A DNA stretch of 12,043 nucleotides. Source: Pseudomonadota bacterium (lineage in GTDB: Bacteria; Pseudomonadota; Gammaproteobacteria; Halothiobacillales; Halothiobacillaceae). Numbering within the stretch: the stretch's first letter is position 1; each line of letters starts with the position of its first letter. The translations under genes were made by a program, and so were the position numbers. The notes below the pieces were generated by a model. It saw only the letters and a program-made list of their open reading frames with translations. It had not been told where the DNA came from and ran no database searches. The stretch lies in assembly GCA_021795795.1 (NCBI GenBank), contig JAJYPA010000224.1, positions 1-12,043 of the forward strand. The letters are read 5' to 3'. Of the stretch, positions 5,797-11,600 are shown piece after piece.

Positions 5797-6009
5797 TCAT
5801 CCTCTCGTTTTCCTTTCCACAAACGCCGTCACGGCATATTCCCTGGCACTCCGGCATCCACCGTGATGACAAATATCACCCCCTTTTCCCCATTCACATC
5901 CGCAACAACAGATGTCCGGGTCGGCATGGCGATACTTCCATGTCGCAACAAGGGTCCAGAACCGGGTGCGTACATCCAATCCCTTTGTACGCACCCACCG
6001 CCGTATCAT
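5797..6009 (-). CDS. Small Cys-cluster protein, 70 aa
   Basis: The ATG at 6007-6009 lies four bases after the stop of the upstream gene, with GGTGGAG six bases upstream. A dense Cys/His cluster occupies residues 34-52 (CCCGCEWGKGGDICHHGGC), giving six Cys and two His, enough for one zinc site or more. The N terminus is basic and aromatic (RRWVRTKGLDVRTRFW). The cluster does not match a zinc-finger class I can name. Its stop overlaps an alternative start of the next gene. The gene is supported by its perfect fit between neighbours and the ribosome site. Confidence 0.65.
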   Translation of the reverse strand: MIRRWVRTKGLDVRTRFWTLVATWKYRHADPDICCCGCEWGKGGDICHHGGCRSAREYAVTAFVERKTRG

Positions 6010-6012
6010 GAT

Positions 6013-6321
6013 TTACTCCACCGCCCGCACCGGCGGTTCAGCCACCGGTTCCGGTTCCGGCCGCTGCACATATTTCTTCATCACCACCATGCCCATGCGC
6101 TCCAGCTCCGCCCCCTGTTCCGGCGATACGCCCCTGGTACGCACCACATCCAATGCACCCAGAATCTGCGCGAAACTCAGGCCGAAAAGCGACTCGATCT
6201 GCAATGCCTTGAAAAAAGTCCGGCGCAACTCACTTTTCGAGGAGGGGATGCCCGCCGCTAGCGCCTCTTTCTTCGCCATCAGCTTGCGAATCTGTTCCTC
6301 GATCTTTTCCATTTCCGTCAT
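6013..6321 (-). CDS. Hypothetical helical protein with Pro/Glu tail, 102 aa
   Basis: The ATG at 6319-6321 has GAGGAG seven bases upstream. Residues 1-25 (TEMEKIEEQIRKLMAKKEAL) form a likely coiled coil, followed by a helical middle (LRRTFFKALQIESLFGLSF, then AQILGALDVV) and a disordered tail (QRPEPEPVAEPPVRAVE). The N-terminal coil loosely recalls H-NS-type oligomerisation regions, but the H-NS DNA-binding motif is absent, so I do not call it one. No family is recognised. Confidence 0.8.
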   Translation of the reverse strand: MTEMEKIEEQIRKLMAKKEALAAGIPSSKSELRRTFFKALQIESLFGLSFAQILGALDVVRTRGVSPEQGAELERMGMVVMKKYVQRPEPEPVAEPPVRAVE

Positions 6322-6336
6322 GACCGTTCTCCTCTC

Positions 6337-6645
6337 TTAAAAATCAAACAACGCGAAGACATCCTGCTTTACAGATTGCGCCAACACGGGTTCCGGCTTC
6401 TCCACCGTCTCCGTATCGATTGCCGGTTCCGTTTCCGGTTTCGACTGCGGGACCACGTCGCCCTGCGCATGCAACCACCAGTCCGGAATCACGGCATCCA
6501 GTTCACACTCCAGGCGATACCCGTTCTCCACCAGCGCGGCCATCTCTACCTCAAACTCCGCACCGTAACGATTCGACAAGGTCACCATGTCCCGGTCCAC
6601 CCGTACCACCTGATAGCGGTTTTCCGCCCGTATCATCCACTTCAC
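6337..6645 (-). CDS. Hypothetical protein with acidic linker and hydrophobic C-terminal tip, 102 aa
   Basis: The GTG at 6643-6645 has GGTGGG six bases upstream and overlaps the stop of a seven-codon ORF as GTGA. An internal ATG at 6634-6636 is the alternative. Residues 1-60 (RAENRYQVVRVDRDMVTLSN, then RYGAEFEVEMAALVENGYRL) read as a small beta-rich domain. They are followed by a Pro/Glu/Thr linker (PQSKPETEPAIDTETVEKPE) and the tip QDVFALFDF. Globular domain, acidic linker and aromatic tip resemble the layout of SSB-like hub proteins, but no OB-fold assignment is possible by eye. It is the first substantial gene after the leftward promoter. Confidence 0.75.
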   Translation of the reverse strand: MKWMIRAENRYQVVRVDRDMVTLSNRYGAEFEVEMAALVENGYRLECELDAVIPDWWLHAQGDVVPQSKPETEPAIDTETVEKPEPVLAQSVKQDVFALFDF

Positions 6646-6665
6646 ACGTTTCCCACCAGATGCAT
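6642..6665 (-). other. Possible seven-codon leader peptide ORF
   Basis: An ATG at 6663-6665 with a perfect AGGAGG five bases upstream opens MHLVGNV and stops at TGA. That stop overlaps the GTG start of the gene at 6337-6645. This is the strongest ribosome site in the area and belongs to the short ORF rather than the gene, so the gene may be translated by coupling. Confidence 0.4.
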
Positions 6666-6739
6666 GACGACCTCCTATTCCCTGCTTACCATGGTGCCGC
6701 AGAGGGTTTTCATACTTATATACCCGCCGCTTATTAAAT

Positions 6740-6769
6740 ATGCTAATCCTTACTCATACCCCCTGTCAA
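6740..6769 (-). promoter_or_regulatory. Candidate leftward early promoter
   Basis: On the minus strand a perfect -35 TTGACA (6764-6769) is followed, after an 18-bp spacer, by TAGCAT (6740-6745, four of six to TATAAT) and an AT-rich stretch. It lies about 75 bp upstream of the leader ORF, just after the repressor gene, and would drive the leftward cluster. The spacer contains a 12-mer shared with the rightward promoter. Confidence 0.5.
6743..6754 (+). promoter_or_regulatory. Candidate operator, left copy
   Basis: CTAATCCTTACT lies between the -35 and -10 of the leftward promoter and matches 7677-7688 at 11 of 12 positions. A repeated word at both early promoters is what a shared repressor site would look like. 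It is not palindromic and was found by eye. Confidence 0.35.
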
Positions 6770-6837
6770 CACCTTTTCCACCCCCTTTTTCAGGGGGCAT
6801 TACATGAAAAATCACTGCGACGGTGAGAAATTTTTCA
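6759..6837. promoter_or_regulatory. Inverted repeats between repressor and leftward promoter
   Basis: Two inverted pairs are visible: CCCCCTG (6759-6765) with CAGGGGG (6791-6797), and TGAAAAATCAC (6805-6815) with an imperfect partner at 6823-6837. The word TGAAAAA occurs three times counting both strands. They may be operators, or hairpins ending the repressor transcript. Neither has a convincing U tract, so I do not call a terminator. Confidence 0.3.
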
Positions 6838-6857
6838 GGTAAAGCGCTTTTTACGCC

Positions 6858-7577
6858 TCAACGGGGAAAGATCGTGTGCGACTCGATGGCCACGGCAACG
6901 ATCTTATCCTGGGTCTCCATATTCCTGGGCGGCCACGATGACTTGGTGGCGCCCGTCAGAATTTTCTGACCCCCCTCGATCCGTAGCACCCGAATCTGCC
7001 AGGAGATTTTTTTGTCTTCCTTTCGATAGATCAAGACGATGTTTTGATCCTTGGGCGTGATCATCGGATCGAACGCCACCCATGACCCCTGCGCAATCAT
7101 TGGTTCCATGCTGTCGTTATCCAGCTTGAAGAAAAAGGACCGGGTATCGCAGGGCGTGGACACAACTCGCCAACGAACCTCCGGATTACGGATCGCCAAC
7201 AAGATTTGCGTCACAAAATCATCCGGTTGTATCGCATCCAGGCACGGTAGCGGATACCCGTGAATCTGCGGACGCTGACCATGATCGAAGTCCAGCTCCG
7301 GTAATCGCACCGCACGATGGGATTGCGCCGCACCACCGCGCGCGGTTTCCAGCACGGAAACATCCACCTGGTAGATTCGAGCCAACGCCGGCAACCGGGC
7401 GATCCCCGGCGGATTGCCTTCCAGTCGCTCCCACTGCGCCACAGCCTCCTGTCGAATCCCCAACTTTTTCGCCACTTCCGATTGCGGCATCCCACTGTCT
7501 TCCCGTAACTGCTTCATCAACTGGTACATCGTGTTGCGGGGCTTGTTGCGATTTTTCCTCGCCTCGATCTGCGTCAT
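6858..7577 (-). CDS. CI/LexA-like phage repressor (HTH plus S24 peptidase-like domain)
   Basis: A 239-aa protein. Residues about 18-72 are an HTH_XRE-type domain (LREDSGMPQSEVAKKLGIRQ, then EAVAQWE), and residues about 135-235 an S24 fold with the serine motif DNDSMEPMI (S156) and GSWVAFDP. Its role would be to bind operators and hold early promoters silent. In LexA and lambda CI the second catalytic residue is a Lys in a V/F-K-x-L segment; here the aligned segment is IRVLRIEGGQ, with Arg196. No Ala-Gly or Cys-Gly pair, the usual cleavage bond, is present. The start Met (7575-7577) follows GAGG by six bases; Met at 7587-7589 is the alternative. A TACAAT -10 lies at 7614-7619. It is divergent from the Cro-like gene, as in lambdoid switches. 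Confidence 0.88.
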   Translation of the reverse strand: MTQIEARKNRNKPRNTMYQLMKQLREDSGMPQSEVAKKLGIRQEAVAQWERLEGNPPGIARLPALARIYQVDVSVLETARGGAAQSHRAVRLPELDFDHGQRPQIHGYPLPCLDAIQPDDFVTQILLAIRNPEVRWRVVSTPCDTRSFFFKLDNDSMEPMIAQGSWVAFDPMITPKDQNIVLIYRKEDKKISWQIRVLRIEGGQKILTGATKSSWPPRNMETQDKIVAVAIESHTIFPR

Positions 7578-7613
7578 GTCCTTCCTCATCCAGATAACGG
7601 TTTTTGGTTTTCC

Positions 7614-7619
7614 ATTGTA
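7614..7619 (-). promoter_or_regulatory. Candidate -10 of the repressor promoter
   Basis: TACAAT on the minus strand, five of six to consensus, about 37 bp upstream of the repressor start. At a 17-bp spacing the -35 would be TTAGGG, a poor match. A weak -35 is common where the repressor activates its own promoter, but that is inference. Confidence 0.4.
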
Positions 7620-7649
7620 TCCCGAACCGTCACCAGCCCTAACACCATC

Positions 7650-7681
7650 TTGACATGGCCCGCGCACCGTGCATTACTAAT
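7650..7681 (+). promoter_or_regulatory. Candidate rightward early promoter
   Basis: A perfect -35 TTGACA at 7650-7655 is followed, after a 17-bp spacer, by an AT-rich -10 region ATTACTAAT (7673-7681). The hexamer match is only moderate. It lies 26 bp before the Cro-like start and would drive the rightward arm. The spacer contains GCACCGTGC, a short inverted repeat. Confidence 0.5.
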
Positions 7682-7688
7682 CCCTACT
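7677..7688 (+). promoter_or_regulatory. Candidate operator, right copy
   Basis: CTAATCCCTACT overlaps the -10 of the rightward promoter and differs at one base from 6743-6754. Here the flanks add an imperfect inverted repeat, GCATTA (7671-7676) against TACTGC (7685-7690). Confidence 0.35.
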
Positions 7689-7706
7689 GCTAGACGGAGA
7701 TTGACC

Positions 7707-8117
7707 ATGACCATCCCCCTCATCGTTCAGAAATATGGTATCCGGGTCATCGCGGACATCCTGGACGTCACCCCTTCGGCGATCAGCCAGTGGCGCAAAG
7801 TCCCATTGAGCCGTGTCGTCATTCTGGCCAATGCCCTGCAGATAACCCCCTCTGAAATCCGTCCCGACCTGTTCACGCCGGAAACCTCCATCGAGGATGC
7901 GGCGCAATACCTGATACAGCACGACCCCCGGACCAGAGCCAGGGCAACCCGGCATTTACGTAAAAAATTCAAAGGGGAAACAGTGACGATCCGGCGTGTG
8001 GAGTGGCAGGAGATACAGATGCTCGCCCGCGCCATCGATCAAAACAGCACCGAAAAATTCCTGCGGCACCAAGACCACAAAAGCCGGAAAACCGTTTGCG
8101 GCACCAAGGATAGTTGA
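7707..8117 (+). CDS. YdaS/Cro-like HTH regulator
   Basis: The ATG at 7707 has GGAGA six to seven bases upstream. Residues about 7-56 (VQKYGIRVIADILDVTPSAI, then SQWRKVPLSRVVILANAL) form the short helix-turn-helix typical of YdaS/Cro-like proteins, in which W29-R30 and the following Val-Pro mark the end of the recognition helix. Residues 60-112 form a basic helical region (ATRHLRKKFKGETVTIRRVEW). The last ~20 residues (STEKFLRHQDHKSRKTVCGTK) are encoded by two copies of the 35-bp-period repeat, which suggests the original end was replaced or extended. Divergent to the repressor and first in the rightward arm, it probably opposes the repressor; antitoxin-like YdaS function is the alternative. 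Total 136 aa. Confidence 0.85.
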   Translation: MTIPLIVQKYGIRVIADILDVTPSAISQWRKVPLSRVVILANALQITPSEIRPDLFTPETSIEDAAQYLIQHDPRTRARATRHLRKKFKGETVTIRRVEWQEIQMLARAIDQNSTEKFLRHQDHKSRKTVCGTKDS

Positions 8118-8260
8118 GACCCCGAAAATTTTGCGGCACCAAGTGGTAAGCAGGATGCCATTTAGCAGTAAAGAAGCAGTCCAGATTCAGACATGGTTCA
8201 TGAGAAACGGGTTTATGGCACTAAGGGGTAATGAGGCCCCGAAAATTTTGCGGCACCAAG
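8063..8260 (+). repeat. Iteron-like repeat array with 35-bp period
   Basis: The word GCGGCACCAAG occurs at 8063-8073, 8098-8108, 8133-8143 and 8250-8260, with a degenerate copy (ATGGCACTAAG) at 8215-8225. Spacing is exactly 35 bp within each cluster (8063, 8098, 8133; and 8215, 8250). The 24 bp at 8120-8143 and 8237-8260 are identical and include CCCCGAAAATTTT. The array starts inside the end of the Cro-like gene and stops just before the gene at 8286. Direct repeats of constant spacing next to a replication gene resemble iterons or replication-initiator sites; regulatory sites are the alternative. Confidence 0.7.
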
Positions 8261-8265
8261 GATAG
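8155..8265 (+). CDS. Possible 36-aa small ORF within the repeat array
   Basis: An ATG at 8155 opens MPFSSKEAVQIQTWFMRNGF and ends APKILRHQG, stop at 8265. Only a weak AGCAGG precedes it. The middle is unique sequence between repeat copies and looks like a plausible short amphipathic peptide. The end is encoded by the last repeat. It may equally be a remnant of a longer gene interrupted by the repeats. Confidence 0.3.
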   Translation: MPFSSKEAVQIQTWFMRNGFMALRGNEAPKILRHQG

Positions 8266-8285
8266 TAAGCAAAAGGAGATCTACC

Positions 8286-8642
8286 ATGCTGAGACCAGAC
8301 GATCCCACTACACTTTCACCGGCCACGCTGAAACAACTGCAAGAGCAGGCCAACACCCCAGGCTGTCACCCCTCCATCTGGGCGGCGGCAGTGCTGGCAT
8401 CCAGCCCTCCACCGCCCCGCATCCGGGTCATCGCCCGGCCTGACCCCGACGGCAATCCCGTCTTTTGGGGAGTTCTCGACGAGGTCGACCCCGGCGACAT
8501 GCTCATCCTTACGGATGGTAAGTCCGACTGGCCCGCCCGGGTGTCGGCGGCGACCGACACCCTCATCACGGCCCGCGACGCACACGGCCAATGGCTGTTT
8601 TCACGGCGCGGACCCCGCGCCGGTCACATCGCGGGGCACTGA
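8286..8642 (+). CDS. Hypothetical protein, 118 aa, upstream of the primase-helicase
   Basis: The ATG at 8286 has AAAAGGAG seven bases upstream. Residues 1-35 (DDPTTLSPATLKQLQEQANT) are helical, followed by a Pro-rich hinge (SSPPPPRIR). The C-terminal part (RVIARPDPDGNPVFWGVLDE, then VDPGDMLILTDG, DWPARVSAATDTLITARDAHGQW) looks like a small beta-barrel-type domain. No family is recognised. It ends one base before the primase-helicase start, so the two are probably co-translated and may act together; that is inferred from position only. Confidence 0.75.
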   Translation: MLRPDDPTTLSPATLKQLQEQANTPGCHPSIWAAAVLASSPPPPRIRVIARPDPDGNPVFWGVLDEVDPGDMLILTDGKSDWPARVSAATDTLITARDAHGQWLFSRRGPRAGHIAGH

Positions 8643-8643
8643 G

Positions 8644-11600
8644 ATGGCCATCATTGATATGCGCGGTATCGACCAGTCGCGGACCGGCCTGGAACCTCGT
8701 CTGCCTTCCCGCAGCCCCGAAGACTGGTATCACCTCGCCTGTAAAATTGCCAGATCCTTCGGCGCGCGACTCCACCGCGAGACTCATGGCGGCGTGCGCG
8801 CCGATTTCCGCGAGGATTCGCCATCGCTGGTAATCTGGCAAACCGGCTACTGGTACGATCATCGCGGCGGCGAGCGCGGTGGCGCCACCACGCTAATGCA
8901 ACACCTCCAGGAAGTCCGGGGACTCGTCCCCGACGCTCGACAAGGCGATCTCAGCGAGGCCGAGTGGCTGGCGCTGTCCAGCGGACGCTGTAGCACCCGG
9001 TCCCGTTCCACCCTCAGCCCCGCGCAGGCCGAATTGCGCTGGTCGCAACTGGATTGGGTCACCGCATCCCGTGGGCACGTCTCCGGATGCCGCGTGCCCA
9101 ACGATGCCGACCGCGTGGTCTGCATGGAGCAACAGGCAACCGTCCTTGACTATTTGCGTGGGCGAGGACTGTCCACCCAATGGTGCCGGACGGGCATCAT
9201 CGGGACCCGCCTGCTCCAGGATACCGAGATCGAGCGCAAACAGCAGGACCAGGGCGCGGACTTTCTTTTTGGGATTCCCTACTGGCCTTTTGCGCATTTT
9301 CTACCCGGAACCCGCGAGCACCCCAACGTCGACCGTATGTGTGGGATGCAACGCACTTTCCTGGCCCATGCCACCGATGACTATCATCCCGTCCACAAGA
9401 CCGGACGCGCCATGATGGGACCCGCCGGCATGACCCGGATCGACGTGCCCGCCAACCCAGACCCCCAGGGCCGGGGCTGGGGTGCCAGCGACACCACCAT
9501 CCTCCACCTGCTGGCACAGGGCAAAAAACTCATTTTTTACAGCGAAGGGATGGAATCCGGCATCGCCGTGGCGCAGCAGACGGGCGGCATCCTGCATGTC
9601 CTCTGGTCCACCAGCGGCTACAAAAACCTCGCGGAAGCCATCCTCGATCTCGACGCCGATGCCCTACCACCAGCCGATCCCGACGAAGTGCATATCCTGC
9701 TGGTCGACCGCGACAAAAACCGCGAGGGCGAAAAAGCCGCCGCCTACCTGGGACGCACCCTGGAAGCCATCGGTCGCCGGGTGCTTTATCTCCTGCCCCC
9801 GCCACCATCTGCCATAGCAGCCACTTTACAGCCATCGGCAGCTCTGCAGTCGGCCGCCCTGTACCCCAGAGATCCAGAGGCAGCAAACGATAACTGCTGG
9901 TTCGGCGACTGGAACGATGTGCTCACCGAAGGGCGCATGGATGCCGTGCTCCAACAGGCCATCCTGGACGCCGCCGAAAACCTGCGTCACGCCCCGCTCC
10001 ACACGCCCGAAGATATCGCCAGCGGCGAAGCTCTACGGTCCATCCCCGTCGTACTGCGCCCCCATCTCAAAGCTATTCATGAGGTCCGCGCCGAGATGGA
10101 TATGCGCGAGTATCGCCGTAAACACATGGAGACCGCGGACCTGCAAGGCGTCTGGACCAACGTGGATTCCACCGGGGCCGGCAAGACCCGCATGCTCGCC
10201 AGGTTACCCGCGCCCGAAGGCGACAAGGACCACACGGTCATCTCCACCCCGCAGCGCCGGGATACTAACCGCATCATCGATACCAACCGCGATCAGGACG
10301 GCACGTACTACCTGCGCAACAGCCGGACCAACTCCATCGCCGATGAAGAAGACATTAAAATCCTGATCCTGGACCGCCTCGATGCCGTCAACGGCAAACC
10401 ACTTTGGACCCGCGATTCGGACTTTGTCGCCGACGCCGAAACCATCCGCCAGCAAATCGCGGACAACACGCTCCCAGGCTGCTACCGCAATCATCTCCAA
10501 GAGGGTGTGCAGATGGATTTGGCCGGGGCGTTCAGCCAGGAAAACGGCGACATGCACCCCGACATCCTGACCCACCAGCACCACGGGTGCGGCCAGGAAT
10601 GTGCCCGTTGCCCGCACGGCTGCGTCGCTCAAACGCTCATCCACGCACTGCAAAAACCCGACGAGGCCGAGGCCATCCTGGAAGAACTGGATGCGCCGGT
10701 CAAAAATTTGGGACCGTATCCGGCATTCGGCCAAAATATCGCCGTCGGCAAGGCCACCCTGGCCCAATTCTTGCCGTGCGCATCGCAACTCAACCGGCTT
10801 CTCTCGTATCAGGAAAAAGCCGTCTGCACCACCACCGCACTCCTCCAGTACGACAAACGGCTGTTCTCGCAATCCACCGAAATCCGACAGGACGAGATGC
10901 CTACCCTCATGGACACCCAGGAAATCGGCTGGAAGGTTTTTCAGGAGGCGCGGGCCGCTACCGACTACTGGATCAACAGCATGCGCTTCCAACTGTCGCA
11001 AACCCCCGATACCCCAGAAAACCGGAAACAGCGCAAAGCCCTGCAGCAGTCCATCGCATCCACCGAAAAGGTGATGCTGACCTACCGCTTTCTCTACCGA
11101 CATTTTCTGGATGTCATGGCCGACGAAAAACCGATGAGCGCGGAAAGATTGACCGCATGGATCAGCACCAAAAAGGTGCAGCGGAAAATCGTGCAGCCTT
11201 TCCTGAAATCTATTCGCGCCCAAAAAATCCAGCACGAGGCGCTATTCGAGCGGGCGTATTCCCCTTCTGCCGATTCCCGTAAAAAAATCGTGCCCACCGT
11301 TTTCGCCAAGCACCTGGCGCAGGCGCTCGAACACGGCAGCGTCTTTTTCATCGATGGCGCTGACGGCAGCATCGCCGACCGGAAAATCCTGCTGTACTTC
11401 CCCACCGCGTTCGGCGAGGAACTGATCCTCAGTCACGCCGGCGCATCCAAAAAACGCATCGAAGTCTACACGGCCACTCCCGACATGGTGCTGACCGAGA
11501 TGAGCAAACAGGTAAATGAAAACTTCGCCGAGGACCATGTACATCTGGTCTGGCGTCCGTTGAATCACACCAAGACCGCCCTGATCCTGAATCCCGCCAC

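Noticed and set aside
6780..6797. Rho-independent terminator at the CCCCC/GGGGG hairpin
   Set aside because: The stem is only five base pairs and no run of U follows on either strand.
8063..8260. CRISPR array
   Set aside because: The unit is 35 bp in total with no separate variable spacers of constant length, and there are no cas genes. It is better explained as iteron-like direct repeats.
10204..11235. A 343-codon open frame antisense to the primase-helicase, plus another long one at 11242-11946
   Set aside because: Both lie fully inside the strongly supported primase-helicase frame and are typical antisense open frames in GC-rich DNA, with no recognisable motifs.
9071..11282. Several long plus-strand frames in the second and third frames of the primase-helicase (for example 9482-9817, 9917-10366, 10404-11282)
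   Set aside because: They are rich in Arg, Pro and Ser, show no motif, and overlap the frame carrying Toprim and Walker A motifs.
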